From the NCBI GenBank assembly GCA_030054175.1, contig JASGCM010000022.1:1-46519 (forward strand): a DNA stretch of 46,519 nt, given 5' to 3'. The position numbers were made by a program, and so were the translations under genes. The notes below the pieces were generated by a model. That model was not told the DNA's origin. It ran no database searches and worked only from the letters and a program-made list of their open reading frames with translations. Positions 21,064-31,287 of this stretch are shown here, in pieces. Origin of the DNA: Alphaproteobacteria bacterium (GTDB lineage Bacteria; Pseudomonadota; Gammaproteobacteria; Burkholderiales; Burkholderiaceae_C). The stretch's first letter is position 1, and each line of letters starts with the position of its first letter.

Positions 21064-21615
21064 ATGCCCGCTTCCTTTTTACCTCCCCCGCCAGCCTGGT
21101 TGGATCCTTGGCTGGACTCTGTTCGTCCTCCTGAATGGTTGCTCCAAGAGGCGCAACTGAAGGGGGTACTGTTTTTCAACCACGTGTTGCTTCAATCCGA
21201 GCAGGCCTTGCCGCGCACGCGACGTTTGGCGGGACGTTCCTTGCAGATGAAATGGCGCCAAGTCTGTTGGGAGTGGGCATTTACCCCTGCAGGTTTATTC
21301 GAAACCCGGCCGGTACAAGCCCGAGCGGATTTGGTGTTGGATTTGGGCGATGTGTCCCCCACTCAGTTGGCGGCCCTGTTGTGGCGGGCAGATCGCCCCA
21401 ACCTGCGAATTGAAGGTGACGTGCAAATGGCGGCCGAAATCAATTGGTTGGTCGACCATGTCCGCTGGCGACCTGAGGAGGATCTGGCCCGCTTGGTTGG
21501 TGACGCCCAAGCGCGCGCGTTGGCCCTGTTGGGGCAAAGGCTGATTCAAGGTTTGCGTGCATTCGGCCTGGGCCGAACCAGCCCGGCCACCGAGTCCCCA
21601 GGGTCGCGCTCATGA
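21064..21615 (+). CDS. ubiJ: Ubiquinone biosynthesis accessory factor UbiJ (SCP2-like)
   Basis: The protein has about 183 residues with an SCP2-type lipid-binding region (about 35-125) and a C-terminal helical segment ([20 protein letters not shown]). UbiJ with UbiK organises the soluble ubiquinone-synthesis complex and binds prenylated intermediates. The start at 21064 ([12 protein letters not shown]) is favoured over GTG 21037 because the extra residues are unlike the family; neither has a clear ribosome site. The stop overlaps the ubiB start in an ATGA arrangement, as is usual for ubiJ-ubiB. Confidence 0.9.
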   Translation: MPASFLPPPPAWLDPWLDSVRPPEWLLQEAQLKGVLFFNHVLLQSEQALPRTRRLAGRSLQMKWRQVCWEWAFTPAGLFETRPVQARADLVLDLGDVSPTQLAALLWRADRPNLRIEGDVQMAAEINWLVDHVRWRPEEDLARLVGDAQARALALLGQRLIQGLRAFGLGRTSPATESPGSRS

Positions 21616-23180
21616 AGCGCCTGTTCAGGTCGGCCTACATCCTGTGGGTGGTGTTTCGCTTCGGATTGGACCAGATGGTGCTGCAAGGCATCAACCACCC
21701 CGGCTTGTTGTTGTTGTCTCGTTTGGTCGGCTGGGGGCGAGACCTGAGCGCCCCCCGGGGCCAGCGTTTGCGCATGGCCCTCGAACACTTGGGCCCGATA
21801 TTTGTCAAATTCGGTCAAGTCTTGTCGACACGTCGGGACCTGTTGCCCACCGATGTCGCTGACGAGTTGGCTTTATTGCAAGACCGGGTGCCAGCCTTCC
21901 CCTCCGAGGTAGCCATTGCCACCATAGAACGCTCGTTTGGCCGCTCGATCGATGAGATTTTTTTGCACTTTGAGCGCGAACCCGTGGCCAGCGCCTCGAT
22001 CGCGCAGGTGCACTTCGCCACCTTGGCGACGCCCGATGGCGGCGCGCGTGACGTCGCGGTCAAGGTCTTGCGTCCCAATATGTTGGGGGTAATCGACAAA
22101 GACTTGGATTTGATGCGCCTGATGGCGCGCTGGCTTGAGCGTTTATCGGCGGATGGCCGCCGGCTCAAGCCCCGCGAAGTGGTCGCCGAATTCGACAAGT
22201 ACTTGCACGATGAACTCGATCTGGTGCGTGAGGCTGCCAATGCCGCCCAGTTGCGCCGCAATATGGATGGGTTGGACTTGGTGCTGATTCCCGAGATGTT
22301 TTGGGACCATTGCCACACCGATGTCATCGTGATGGAGCGCATGCACGGGATCCCCATCAGTCAGGTTGATCGCTTGCGCGAAGCCGGTGTCGACATATCG
22401 AAGCTGGCTCGTGATGGCGTGACGATTTTTTTCACCCAAGTGTTTCGTGACGGTTTCTTTCACGCCGACATGCACCCGGGCAATATCCAGGTCAGCATTG
22501 AGCCAGAAACCTTTGGCCGTTATGTATCTCTAGATTTCGGTATCGTGGGAACCCTGACCGAATACGATAAAGAGTATCTGGCACAGAATTTCACGGCCTT
22601 CTTTCGACGCGACTACAAACGCGTGGCCGAGTTGCACATCGAATCTGGCTGGGTGCCTGCGCAAACCCGGGTTGATGAACTCGAAGCTGCGATACGGGCG
22701 GTTTGCGAGCCTTATTTTGACCGCCCCCTGAAAGAGATTTCTTTGGGCATGGTATTGATGCGATTGTTTCAGACTTCGCGCCGCTTTCACGTCGAGATTC
22801 AACCGCAGTTGGTTTTGTTGCAAAAAACCCTGCTCAACATCGAGGGCTTGGGCCGCCAACTCGATCCCGAACTCGATTTGTGGAGCACTGCCAAGCCCTT
22901 TCTGGAAAAATGGATGATGGAGCAGGTCGGTCCCCAGAGGCTTTGGCAAGAATTGCGCAACCAAGCCCCCTATTACGCCAAGGTGTTGCCGCAATTGCCG
23001 CGCTTGGTCCACGAGCGCCTGCTCAACCCGCGCCAACCGCAACTTGCCCTGATTGAGCAGTTGATGGCCGAGCAAAAGCGCACCAACGCATTGTTGCGCG
23101 TGTTGGTTTATTTGGGCTTGGGTTTTGTCGCCAGTCTTCTCTTCTTCCAAGTCTGGATCCATTCGTCTTCGCTCTATTGA
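21612..23180 (+). CDS. ubiB: Probable protein kinase-like ATPase UbiB
   Basis: UbiB is an ABC1/ADCK-family atypical kinase needed for ubiquinone synthesis, probably acting as an ATPase that releases lipid intermediates. The KxGQ motif is present at 66-69 ([13 protein letters not shown]). ASIAQVH, the VAVKVLRP lysine, HADMHPGN and DFGIVG mark the kinase-like core. A hydrophobic C-terminal helix (about 495-515) ends the 522-residue protein and would anchor it in the membrane. It is coupled to ubiJ by a 4-base overlap. Confidence 0.97.
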   Translation: MKRLFRSAYILWVVFRFGLDQMVLQGINHPGLLLLSRLVGWGRDLSAPRGQRLRMALEHLGPIFVKFGQVLSTRRDLLPTDVADELALLQDRVPAFPSEVAIATIERSFGRSIDEIFLHFEREPVASASIAQVHFATLATPDGGARDVAVKVLRPNMLGVIDKDLDLMRLMARWLERLSADGRRLKPREVVAEFDKYLHDELDLVREAANAAQLRRNMDGLDLVLIPEMFWDHCHTDVIVMERMHGIPISQVDRLREAGVDISKLARDGVTIFFTQVFRDGFFHADMHPGNIQVSIEPETFGRYVSLDFGIVGTLTEYDKEYLAQNFTAFFRRDYKRVAELHIESGWVPAQTRVDELEAAIRAVCEPYFDRPLKEISLGMVLMRLFQTSRRFHVEIQPQLVLLQKTLLNIEGLGRQLDPELDLWSTAKPFLEKWMMEQVGPQRLWQELRNQAPYYAKVLPQLPRLVHERLLNPRQPQLALIEQLMAEQKRTNALLRVLVYLGLGFVASLLFFQVWIHSSSLY

Positions 23181-23195
23181 TCTCCCGGAGTGCCT

Positions 23196-24644
23196 ATGTT
23201 GCTCAGTTTGGTCATTGCCTACTTGTTGATCACCATCGTCATCGGCCTCTGGGCCTCAAGGCGGGTGAAAAACTCGGCTGACTTCGCCATCGCCGGCCGT
23301 CATCTGCCGCTGTTCATGATCGTCACCACCACCTTTGCCACATGGTTCGGATCTGAGACTGTGCTGGGCATACCAGCCAAATTCGTGCAGTCGGGTTTTG
23401 GGGGCGTGGTGGAAGACCCATTTGGTGCGGGCTCGTGCCTGATCTTGGTGGGCCTGTTGTTTGCCGCCAAGCTCTATCGCATGACCTTGCTGACCATTGC
23501 CGACTATTACCGTGAACGGTATGGGCGCGCGGTCGAGGTGGCTTGCTCGGTGATCATCATGATCAGTTACTTGGGTTGGGTGTCGGCTCAGGTGACTGCC
23601 TTGGGGTTGGTCTTTCACGTGCTCTCTGCCGAAGCCATCAGCATCCCCTTGGGCATGGTGATTGGGGTAGTGTCCATCTTGGCTTACACCCTGTTTGGGG
23701 GCATGTGGTCGGTGGCGGTGACCGATTTCATCCAGATGATCATTTTGGTGGCGGGACTGTCGGTGTTGGCGGTGTTCGCCAGTCAACAGGCCGGCGGCGC
23801 CGACAAAGTCATCGAATACGCACTCAGCAATGACATGTTCAAGTTCTGGCCCGAGCCCGGTTTCAAAGAGGTGGCTTTCTTTTTGGCCGCTGCCCTGACC
23901 ATGATGTTGGGCTCCATTCCGCAGCAAGACGTGTTTCAGCGCGTGATGTCGGCCAACAGCGAAAAAGCCGCTACCCGGGGCCCGGTGATTGGTGGCATTT
24001 GTTACATTATGTTTGCTTTTGTGCCCATGTTTTTGGTAGTTAGCGCGCTGATCATCATGCCTGAACGGGCCGCAGAATTGGTCGCCGATGACCCGCAAAA
24101 GGTCTTGCCCACCCTGGTCATCGACCACATGCCCTTCGTCATGCAGGTCTTGTTCTTTGGCGCCTTACTCTCGGCCATCAAATCTTGCGCTTCAGCGACT
24201 CTGCTTGCGCCCAGCGTGACCTTCACCGAGAACATTTGGCGCCAATTCCATCCCCACATGTCGGATCGGCAGGGTTTGCGGACCATGCGCATCACGGTGC
24301 TGGTGTTCAGCGCCTTGGTCTTGGCTTATGCGATCAGCATGCAGGGCACGCCGATCTATGCGCTGGTCTCTGGGGCCTATCAAGTGACCTTGGTTGGGGC
24401 CTTCGTGCCTCTGGCTGCGGGCTTGTTTTGGAGCCGGGCCAGCACCCAAGGGGCAGTGTTCTCCATGGTCATGGGTTTGCTGGCTTGGGGCTTGTTCCTG
24501 GCCACTCCGGCCGGTGAGGAGTTTCCGGCCCAGTTGACCGGTTTGCTGGCCGCAGTCGCCGGTATGCTGGTGGGCTCTTGGGGGCCTCAGGCCATCGCCA
24601 ACCGGCGTGGAAGCCACCATCGGGTGGTGCTGTTACAGGACTGA
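23196..24644 (+). CDS. Sodium:solute symporter (SSS family)
   Basis: The 482-residue protein has about 12-13 membrane spans and SSS-family features: FAIAGRHLPLFMIVTTTFATWFG in the first spans, YTLFGGMWSVAVTDFIQMIIL and a sodium-site region near SAIKSCASATLLAPSVTFTEN. It resembles PutP/PanF-type carriers, but the substrate cannot be read. The ATG at 23196 follows a GGAG site; the GTG at 23190 is less likely. It starts 15 bases after ubiB and is probably cotranscribed, although its function is not obviously tied to ubiquinone. Confidence 0.92.
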   Translation: MLLSLVIAYLLITIVIGLWASRRVKNSADFAIAGRHLPLFMIVTTTFATWFGSETVLGIPAKFVQSGFGGVVEDPFGAGSCLILVGLLFAAKLYRMTLLTIADYYRERYGRAVEVACSVIIMISYLGWVSAQVTALGLVFHVLSAEAISIPLGMVIGVVSILAYTLFGGMWSVAVTDFIQMIILVAGLSVLAVFASQQAGGADKVIEYALSNDMFKFWPEPGFKEVAFFLAAALTMMLGSIPQQDVFQRVMSANSEKAATRGPVIGGICYIMFAFVPMFLVVSALIIMPERAAELVADDPQKVLPTLVIDHMPFVMQVLFFGALLSAIKSCASATLLAPSVTFTENIWRQFHPHMSDRQGLRTMRITVLVFSALVLAYAISMQGTPIYALVSGAYQVTLVGAFVPLAAGLFWSRASTQGAVFSMVMGLLAWGLFLATPAGEEFPAQLTGLLAAVAGMLVGSWGPQAIANRRGSHHRVVLLQD

Positions 24645-24760
24645 ATCGCTTGGAGTTCCGATCTGAGGCCCCATTGGTCTGAGCCCTTGGGGCTATTCAC
24701 TGGAGATGCCAAGCCCCGACTTATAATGGTGGGTTTCCCAACCATTCCTTGAGGTCCATC

Positions 24761-25072
24761 ATGCCCATTTACGCCTACAAGTGTGAGTCCTGTGGCCATG
24801 CCAAGGACGTGTTACAAAAAATGTCCGACGCGCCCCTCTCCGCTTGCCCTTCTTGTGGCAAGTCGACCTTTGCCAAGCAACTGACGGCCGCAGGCTTTCA
24901 GCTGAAGGGGTCTGGTTGGTACGCCACCGATTTTCGAGGTGGATCGAGCTCTCCGGCTGCTTCGGGTGGGGAATCGTCTGATGCCAAACCAGCAGATACC
25001 GCCACGGCCACGGCCCGCCCTGCTGATTCGGCCTCTGCTGGTGGGTGTGGTGCCTCCTGCGCTTGCCACTGA
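24761..25072 (+). CDS. FmdB family zinc-ribbon protein
   Basis: The 103-residue protein starts MPIYAYKCESCGHAKDVLQK and has two CxxC knuckles, Cys8/Cys11 and Cys29/Cys32, forming the FmdB zinc ribbon. A low-complexity Ser/Ala/Thr region and a Cys-rich end (GGCGASCACH) follow. It has a GAGGT ribosome site, and a TATAAT at 24722-24727 may be its -10 box. FmdB was linked to regulation of formamidase/amidase genes, but the small members are mostly uncharacterised. It sits before DUF502 and aspS, an order common in Burkholderiales. Confidence 0.92.
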   Translation: MPIYAYKCESCGHAKDVLQKMSDAPLSACPSCGKSTFAKQLTAAGFQLKGSGWYATDFRGGSSSPAASGGESSDAKPADTATATARPADSASAGGCGASCACH

Positions 25073-25080
25073 AAACCCCC

Positions 25081-25737
25081 ATGCATATCAAAAAACACCT
25101 CATTGCTGGCCTCTTGGTCTGGTTGCCCTTGGCCATTACCGTCTGGGTGCTGACTTGGCTTTATGGCGTGTTAGATGGGGTTTTTGTCGGTCTGTTGGGC
25201 GCCTTGGGGACTGTGGTGCCCGTGGGCAGCAACAACTGGATCGACACCCTGCGCCAATACCATGGATTGGGTGTGGCCTTGATGTTCTTCTTGCTCTTGG
25301 CGACCGGGGCCTTCGTGTCCAACGTGACCGGTCGTTGGTGGGTGAGGCAGTGGGACCGGCTGTTTACCAATATCCCTATTGTCAAATCCATCTACACCAG
25401 CGTCAAAAAGGTGTCCAACACCTTGTTTTCCAGCAATGGCAACGCCTTCCGCAAGGCCATGCTGGTGCCGTTCCCGCGCCAGGGATGTTGGACCATTGCC
25501 TTTCAAACCGGGGTACCGTCGGGGGAAGTGGCCGAGTTGCTCGACGGTGAACACCTCAGTGTCTACGTGCCCACCACCCCCAACCCGACCGGCGGGTATT
25601 TCATCATCGTGGCCAAGTCCGATGTGCGTGAACTGAATATGAGCGTGGATCAGGCGCTGACTTACCTCATCTCGATGGGGGCGGTGGTCCCTGAAGAGCA
25701 GTTGCCTGCCCTGACTTTGCCGCCTTCCCAACCCTGA
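25081..25737 (+). CDS. DUF502 family membrane protein
   Basis: The 218-residue protein has two N-terminal membrane spans (about 7-45 with a loop region, and 62-85) followed by a conserved soluble part with IPIVKSIYTSVKKVSNTLF, the family core, and TTPNPTGGYFIIV. DUF502 proteins occur widely in bacteria and plants (LIKE-COV), and their function is unclear. The ATG at 25081 lies 8 bases after the fmdB stop. The frame extends upstream within fmdB but is not coding there. The aspS gene follows after 35 bases. Confidence 0.92.
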   Translation: MHIKKHLIAGLLVWLPLAITVWVLTWLYGVLDGVFVGLLGALGTVVPVGSNNWIDTLRQYHGLGVALMFFLLLATGAFVSNVTGRWWVRQWDRLFTNIPIVKSIYTSVKKVSNTLFSSNGNAFRKAMLVPFPRQGCWTIAFQTGVPSGEVAELLDGEHLSVYVPTTPNPTGGYFIIVAKSDVRELNMSVDQALTYLISMGAVVPEEQLPALTLPPSQP

Positions 25738-25772
25738 ACCGGGCCCGTGCCCCCCTCAACTGAGAATCATCC

Positions 25773-27569
25773 ATGTCCATGAGAACACATTACTGCGGTC
25801 TGGTGACCGAGTCCCTGATGGGGCAAAGCGTGCAACTGTGTGGTTGGGTCAACCGCCGGCGCGATCATGGCGGCGTCATTTTTGTCGACCTGCGCGACCG
25901 CGAGGGCTATGTGCAGGTGGTGTGTGACCCCGACCACCCTGAGATGTTCAAGGTAGCCGAAGGGGTGCGCAACGAATTTTGCGTCCAGGTCAAAGGTGTA
26001 GTTCGCGCACGCCCAGAAGGCACCACGAACGATAACCTGAAAAGCGGCAAGATCGAGGTCTTGTGCCAGGAGTTGATGGTACTGAACCCCTCGGTCACGC
26101 CGCCGTTTCTGCTCGATGACGATAACCTGTCCGAGACCACGCGCTTGACCCACCGCGTGTTGGACTTGCGTCGACCCTACATGCAAAACAATCTGATGCT
26201 GCGCTACAAAGTGGCCATGGAAGTGCGCAAGTACCTCGACGAGCACGGCTTTGTCGACATTGAGACTCCGATGCTGACCAAAAGCACTCCCGAGGGCGCA
26301 CGTGACTATTTGGTGCCCAGCCGCGTGCACGATGGCCAGTTCTTTGCCCTGCCGCAATCGCCCCAGTTGTTCAAACAGTTGTTGATGGTCTCGGGCTTTG
26401 ACCGCTATTATCAGATCACCAAATGCTTCCGCGATGAAGACCTGCGCGCAGATCGTCAGCCTGAATTCACCCAGATTGATATCGAGACTTCTTTCCTGAC
26501 TGAACAAGAGATCCGTGACATGTTCCAGGGCATGATCAAACACGTCTTCCAAAAAGTCTTAAGCATCGACTTGGGCGACTTCCCCGTCATGCCTTATGCC
26601 GAAGCCATGCGTCTGTATGGCTCGGACAAGCCAGATTTGCGCGTCAAACTTGAATTCACCGAGTTGACCGATGTGATGAGAGACGTCGACTTCAAGGTGT
26701 TCTCTGCTCCGGCTACCACCCCTGGCGGGCGCGTCGTGGCTTTGCGGGTTCCCGGCGGTGCCGAGATGTCACGCGGCGAAATTGATGGTTATACCGATTT
26801 CGTCAAAATTTATGGTGCCAAGGGCTTGGCCTGGATCAAGGTCAACGATGTGGCCTCAGGTCGGGAGGGCTTGCAGTCACCTATCGTCAAAAACCTGCAT
26901 GATGCCGCCATCGCAACCATCTTACAGCGCACCGGGGCGGCCAACGGCGATATTCTCTTTTTTGGCGCTGACAAGGCCAAGGTGGTCAACGATGCCATAG
27001 GCGCACTGCGGGTCAAAATCGGCCACAGCGAGTTTGGCCGCAAGTCGGGTTTGTTTGAAGACCGCTGGGCCCCGATGTGGGTGGTGGACTTCCCAATGTT
27101 CGAGTACGACGACGAGGCTGATCGCTGGACTGCCGTCCACCACCCCTTCACCGCCCCCAAGGACGGCCACGAAGATTGGATGGTGAGTGTGCCTGAGAAA
27201 TGCGTGGCCAAGGGCTACGATATGGTGCTCAACGGCTGGGAGATCGGTGGCGGCTCGGTGCGTATTCACCGCGCCGATGTGCAACAAAAGGTGTTTGATG
27301 CCCTCAAGATCAGCCCTGACGAGGCGCGTCTGAAATTTGGTTTCCTCCTCGATGCCCTGCAATATGGCGCACCACCGCACGGCGGGCTGGCCTTTGGTCT
27401 GGATCGGATCGTGACGTTGATGACCGGTGCCGATTCGATTCGCGACGTGATTGCATTCCCTAAAACTCAGCGGGCCCAATGTCTGTTGACACAGGCCCCC
27501 AGCCAGGTGGATGAAAAGCAGTTGCGCGAGTTGCACATCCGCTTACGCAACGTGCAAGCCGCGACCTGA
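25773..27569 (+). CDS. aspS: Aspartyl-tRNA synthetase (bacterial type)
   Basis: This class IIb synthetase of 598 residues has an N-terminal OB-fold anticodon-binding domain ([21 protein letters not shown]). Motif 2 is [20 protein letters not shown], the GAD insertion domain lies at about 290-420, and motif 3 includes [11 protein letters not shown]. The ATG at 25773 has a GAGA site; a second ATG two codons later is possible. Whether it also charges tRNA-Asn cannot be decided here because no gatCAB or asnS is in the window. Confidence 0.97.
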   Translation: MSMRTHYCGLVTESLMGQSVQLCGWVNRRRDHGGVIFVDLRDREGYVQVVCDPDHPEMFKVAEGVRNEFCVQVKGVVRARPEGTTNDNLKSGKIEVLCQELMVLNPSVTPPFLLDDDNLSETTRLTHRVLDLRRPYMQNNLMLRYKVAMEVRKYLDEHGFVDIETPMLTKSTPEGARDYLVPSRVHDGQFFALPQSPQLFKQLLMVSGFDRYYQITKCFRDEDLRADRQPEFTQIDIETSFLTEQEIRDMFQGMIKHVFQKVLSIDLGDFPVMPYAEAMRLYGSDKPDLRVKLEFTELTDVMRDVDFKVFSAPATTPGGRVVALRVPGGAEMSRGEIDGYTDFVKIYGAKGLAWIKVNDVASGREGLQSPIVKNLHDAAIATILQRTGAANGDILFFGADKAKVVNDAIGALRVKIGHSEFGRKSGLFEDRWAPMWVVDFPMFEYDDEADRWTAVHHPFTAPKDGHEDWMVSVPEKCVAKGYDMVLNGWEIGGGSVRIHRADVQQKVFDALKISPDEARLKFGFLLDALQYGAPPHGGLAFGLDRIVTLMTGADSIRDVIAFPKTQRAQCLLTQAPSQVDEKQLRELHIRLRNVQAAT

Positions 27570-27582
27570 TAGGGGACCACCG

Positions 27583-27616
27583 CCCAACCCTCATGCCGTT
27601 TGGCATGGAGGTTGGG
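27583..27616. terminator. Bidirectional hairpin between aspS and DUF3237
   Basis: A 15-position stem with one mismatch and one G-T pair has outer arms CCCAACC (27583-27589) and GGTTGGG (27610-27616), inner arms ATGCC/GGCAT and the loop GTTT. It lies 13 bases after aspS and 2 bases before the convergent DUF3237 stop. No U-tract follows in the aspS direction, so it may terminate weakly or protect 3' ends of both transcripts. Confidence 0.65.
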
Positions 27617-27618
27617 AT

Positions 27619-28074
27619 TCAAAGCACTTCAAAGACGGTGTAGATGGGGCCGCTGGACTCTCGTTGGCCTTTGGCCACGGCGACCATGCGATTCAACCAA
27701 GCGTATTTCTCCGAGCTGGTTTCGAATTGCGGCACCATGCGGAAATAGTAGCTGGCGGGATCGACCTTTTCACCTCGATTCAATCGGTCCATGACTTCTT
27801 TGGGGCCATGACGCAGGCCTTGGTAGGTCATGTAGATCAAGTGACCATCGTTGGTTTCCAGGGTGATGCGCACATCCAGCGCCAGCACGCCGTCTTGGCG
27901 CAGAAGGAGCCAATCGCCACCGGGGCCAGCGTGAACTGTGCCGCTCAAACGCTCGCCTTCAAATCGGCCCCCGGTGACTTGGGCGATTTTGCGAGCGCCC
28001 ATGGGGGTTTGACCAAGATCTTGGATGCGAGGCACTTCCAGCGTCAGGGTGAAAAGGTGTCGTGTTTCAATCAT
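27619..28074 (-). CDS. DUF3237 (UPF0311) family protein
   Basis: The 151-residue protein starts MIETRHLFTLTLEVPRIQDLG and shows the DUF3237 pattern: GGRFEGERLSGTVHAGPGGDWLLLRQDG, then LETNDGHLIYMTYQGLRHGP and a final FETSSEKYAWLNRMVAV. The family forms a small beta-barrel of unknown function. The ATG at 28074 has a GGAG site nine bases upstream and overlaps the stop of the EamA pseudogene as ATGA; ATG 28089 is an alternative. Its translation may depend on the broken upstream frame. Confidence 0.88.
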   Translation of the reverse strand: MIETRHLFTLTLEVPRIQDLGQTPMGARKIAQVTGGRFEGERLSGTVHAGPGGDWLLLRQDGVLALDVRITLETNDGHLIYMTYQGLRHGPKEVMDRLNRGEKVDPASYYFRMVPQFETSSEKYAWLNRMVAVAKGQRESSGPIYTVFEVL

Positions 28075-28678
28075 CGTCGGTTGCTCCATATCAAACTCAG
28101 TCCTGCGCCGACCAACAGGCCGATGTCGATCCATGTCCACCCGTCGGGTATTTCGCCCCAGATCAGGTAACCCAGAATCAGTGCGTACAAGAGCACACTG
28201 TAACGGAATGGGGCGATCACACCCATGTCGCCATGGCGCATGGCCATGATGATCAGATGATAGGCCGCAGCCAGACAGACCGACGACAGTCCCAGCCAGA
28301 CCCTGGTCAGGTTCGAGATGCTGACCCATGGGGTGGTCAGCGACCACAGGCCCGAGAGCACCGTGACACAAAAAGCCGTCGCCAAGGTGATCAGCATACC
28401 GGGTACCCGGGCTTGAATGCGACGGGTCAACACATCGCGCACGGCATGCCCCAATGTGCCCAGCACGCACAGCCAGGCATAGGCATTGAAGCCACCTGCG
28501 CTGGGTCGCACAATCAGCAAGACTCCGGCAAAGCCCACATCAGTTGACCAGCGGGCAAATCGGCGCTGGCGAGTTTGACCAAGGTATCGTTGGCCAAAAA
28601 AAATGCCATACCCAGTACCATGGCGAGGATGCCACGCTGATTTTCCTGCGCGCGCGAGGGGGGGTCGCTGGCAAGCAT
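28071..28678 (-). pseudogene. EamA/DMT-family transporter with internal deletion and frameshift
   Basis: The N-terminus from ATG 28678 reads as a normal EamA start (GILAMVLGMAFFLANDTLVK, then LASADLPAGQLM). Immediately after, in another frame, comes sequence of the end of the first EamA repeat (VGFAGVLLIVRPSAGGFNAY) and the whole second repeat to 28071. About 80 residues that should lie between them are missing, and the join at about 28535-28546 shifts the frame, giving TGA soon after. A 10-span carrier cannot be made. The family exports metabolites or amino acids; the substrate is unknown. DUF3237 is coupled to its end. Confidence 0.85.
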
Positions 28679-28766
28679 GATCTGACTTTAGCGCAAGCCA
28701 ACCTGACCGAGCGCCTCGGGTGTCCCCAGAGTGCACAGACCAGATGAAAAGAGGCAAAATTTACCC

Positions 28767-29240
28767 ATGACGCAGTCTGTTGCCCAGGCTTACAAATGGC
28801 CCGAATCGGTACTGGTGGTGATCCACGCCCCCAATGGTTTGGTGTTGTTGATACAGCGCATTGACTCGGGGACCTGGCAGTCGGTCACCGGCAGCAAAGA
28901 TACCCCGGATGAACCTTGGCAAGACACCGCACGGCGCGAGGTCATGGAAGAGACGGGCATCGACGTTCATGCACCCGGTCATCGCTTGCTCGATTGGGGT
29001 TTGGAGAATGTGTACGACATTTACCCCCGCTACTTGCACCGCTACCCACCGGGCGTGACGCGAAACACCGAGCGCGTGTTTGGTCTGACCGTGCCCGAGG
29101 CGGGTGCGGTGCGCTTGCATCCAGAAGAGCACACCGAGTGGTGTTGGTTGCCGTGGCGCGAGGCGGCAGATCGAGTATTCTCACCCAGCAATGCCGAGGC
29201 TATTTTGTCTTTGCCGCGCTTTGGGTTGGTGTCGACATGA
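28767..29240 (+). CDS. nudB: Dihydroneopterin triphosphate diphosphatase (Nudix)
   Basis: NudB removes pyrophosphate from dihydroneopterin triphosphate, the step after FolE in folate synthesis. The 157-residue protein starts MTQSVAQAYKWPESVLVVIH and has a Nudix box from about 42 (GSKDTPDEPWQDTARREVME then ETGI). The C-terminus HTEWCWLPWREAADRV is typical. The start at 28767 is chosen over the open frame to 28731, with an AGAGG sequence somewhat far upstream. Its stop overlaps clsB as ATGA. FolE lies 11 kb away in the same window. Confidence 0.93.
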   Translation: MTQSVAQAYKWPESVLVVIHAPNGLVLLIQRIDSGTWQSVTGSKDTPDEPWQDTARREVMEETGIDVHAPGHRLLDWGLENVYDIYPRYLHRYPPGVTRNTERVFGLTVPEAGAVRLHPEEHTEWCWLPWREAADRVFSPSNAEAILSLPRFGLVST

Positions 29241-30420
29241 ACGAGGCGCGTCCACCTTTGGATGCGCAGTGCACTCTATTGCAAGGCAGCACCGAGTTTT
29301 TCCCTGCACTGAGCATGGCCTTGGATGTGGCCAGAAAAGAAGTTTTTTTCGAAACGTATTTGTTCAATACGGCCGGGCGCGGCCAAGACATCGCACAGGC
29401 ATTGGAGCGTGCCGCGCTTCGGGGCGTGCGAGTTTCGGTGGTGCTTGATGGAGCAGGCTCGCGCGACATGTCGCCTGAGTGGCTGGCCCGTTGGACGCAG
29501 GCCGGGGTCCTGTGGCGAATCTTCGAGTCCTTGGGCGTTGGTGGATTTTGGTTTCCCAGCCGATGGCGGCGTTTGCACCGTAAATTGTGTGTAATCGACC
29601 GACAGGTGGCTTTTTGCGGTGGCATCAACATCCTCGATGACCACCATGATCCGCACATAAAGGGGACTTTGCCTCACCCGCGCTTGGACTATGCGGTGCG
29701 CTTGGTAGGGCCTTGGGTGCAGAGCATCCATGTGACCATGGTGCAACTGTGGTCGAGATTGGAGATTTTTCGTAACCTGAGGGCGCGGCGCATCGGCGCG
29801 GCGCTCGAGGCTTGGCGTGATGGAGACCCTTGGCCTTTGGGGGATGCGCGTGGACCGATCCGCTTGGTGTTGCGGGACAATGTCCGCCACCGCCAGAGCA
29901 TCGCTCGCAGTTATTTGCAAGCCATCGGGCGGGCCAGACAAGAGATCTTGATCGCTAATGCGTTTTTTTCCCGGCGCACAAATTGCGTCAGGCCCTAGAG
30001 ACCGCCGCCGCCCGAGGGGTGCGGGTTCGCTGGTTATTGCCCGGTTATTTTGAATACGTCGTGCCTTACCGGGCCACCCGATTCGTCTACCAACAATTGT
30101 TGTGTGCGGGTATCGAGACCACCGAGTACCACGCCAGTTACCTGCATACCAAGGTGGCTGTCATCGATGGCCGATGGGCCACCGTGGGCTCATCCAATCT
30201 GGACCCCTTGAGCCTCTTGTTGGCGCGCGAAGCCAATGTGGTAATCCAGGATGAGGGTTTTGCCAGTGTCCTCAAAGACCGCCTCGAGGCTGCGTGGGCC
30301 GAGGGGGGGCGCCCGGTGCGACCCCGGTTGCAGCGCTTGCTGTGGTGGGAAAAATTGACCGACTATCTGGCGTATGGCCTCATGCGAAGTCTGATTTTCC
30401 TCACTGCCCGCCGCTACTGA
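29237..30420 (+). pseudogene. clsB: Cardiolipin synthase (ClsB type), one-base frameshift in a T7 run
   Basis: The phospholipase-D superfamily enzyme joins phosphatidyl groups to make cardiolipin. The first frame (29237-29998) holds the first HKD motif (HRKLCVID, about residue 114) and ends at a TAG soon after the T7 run at 29963-29969. The second frame (to 30420) continues with LRQALETAAARGVRVRWLLPGY and the second HKD motif (HTKVAVIDGRWATVGSSNLD). One added T would restore an unbroken protein of about 394 residues, the normal ClsB length. No membrane spans are seen. This could be a true mutation, a sequencing undercall, or slippage on the T run. The ATG overlaps nudB. Confidence 0.88.
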
Positions 30421-30429
30421 GGCGTTGGG

Positions 30430-31287
30430 TCAGGCTGGCGAGTAGACCAAGCGAACGTAGATTGGTGCAAAGGCCTCGGCCTGGGTGATTTCGATCAGGG
30501 TTTCTTTGGCCAGTTCGAGTAAGGCGATGAATGTCACCACCAACACTGGCACGCCGCGTTCGGCTTCGAACAGGTGCTCGAATTCAACAAAGCGGCGCCC
30601 CTGCAGTTTCTTCAGGACCAGGCTCATGTGTTCGCGCACGCTGAGCTCTTCGCGCGAGATCTTGTGGTGCTGAACCAGTTTGGCGCGCTTGAGGATATCG
30701 GCCCAGGCTTGTTGCAGGTCGACCACGTGTACATCAGGAAAACGGGGTTGCAAGGACTGTTCGATGTAGACCTGGGCGCGCAGGAAATCACGCCCGAACC
30801 GAGGCACAGCCGAGAGCTTTTCGGCAGCCAGTTTCATTTGCTCGTACTCTTGCAAGCGGCGCACCAATTCGGCGCGGGGATCTTCGGCTTCTTCGCCCTC
30901 GGCCGCTTTTTTAGGCGGTAGCAGCATGCGTGATTTGATCTCGATCAGCATGGCGGCCATCAGCAGGTACTCAGCTGCCAACTCGAGGTTGCGGTTGCGA
31001 ATTTCCTCGACATAGCTCAGGTACTGGCGGGTGACTGCCGCCATGGGGATGTCCAGAATGTTGAAGTTCTGTTTGCGTATCAGGTAAAGCAGCAAGTCCA
31101 GCGGGCCTTCAAAGGCTTCCAGAAAGACTTCCAGGGCGTCGGGCGGGATGTAGAGGTCTTGGGGCAGGGTGAACAGAGGTTCGCCATACAAACGCGCCAA
31201 GGCCACATGGTCAACCACCAAGGGGGTGGCTGCGACAGCGACCGAGACAGGCGCGGCTTGCAGTTCGGGCAAAGGCTCGCTGTTCAC
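30430..31287 (-). CDS. scpA: Segregation and condensation protein A
   Basis: ScpA is the kleisin subunit that bridges the SMC and ScpB condensin complex in chromosome segregation. Its core begins near residue 55 with FEGPLDLLLYLIRKQNFNILDIP, followed by AAEYLLMAAMLIEIKSRMLLP. A non-conserved N-terminal tail of about 50 residues precedes it. The start is GTG (31285-31287) overlapping the DUF3460 stop as GTGA. The protein has 285 residues. No scpB or smc is in the window. Confidence 0.95.
   Translation of the reverse strand: MNSEPLPELQAAPVSVAVAATPLVVDHVALARLYGEPLFTLPQDLYIPPDALEVFLEAFEGPLDLLLYLIRKQNFNILDIPMAAVTRQYLSYVEEIRNRNLELAAEYLLMAAMLIEIKSRMLLPPKKAAEGEEAEDPRAELVRRLQEYEQMKLAAEKLSAVPRFGRDFLRAQVYIEQSLQPRFPDVHVVDLQQAWADILKRAKLVQHHKISREELSVREHMSLVLKKLQGRRFVEFEHLFEAERGVPVLVVTFIALLELAKETLIEITQAEAFAPIYVRLVYSPA

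Noticed and set aside
23256..24128. 290-codon minus-strand frame over the sodium symporter.
   Set aside because: Low-complexity His/Gln-rich shadow without any domain.
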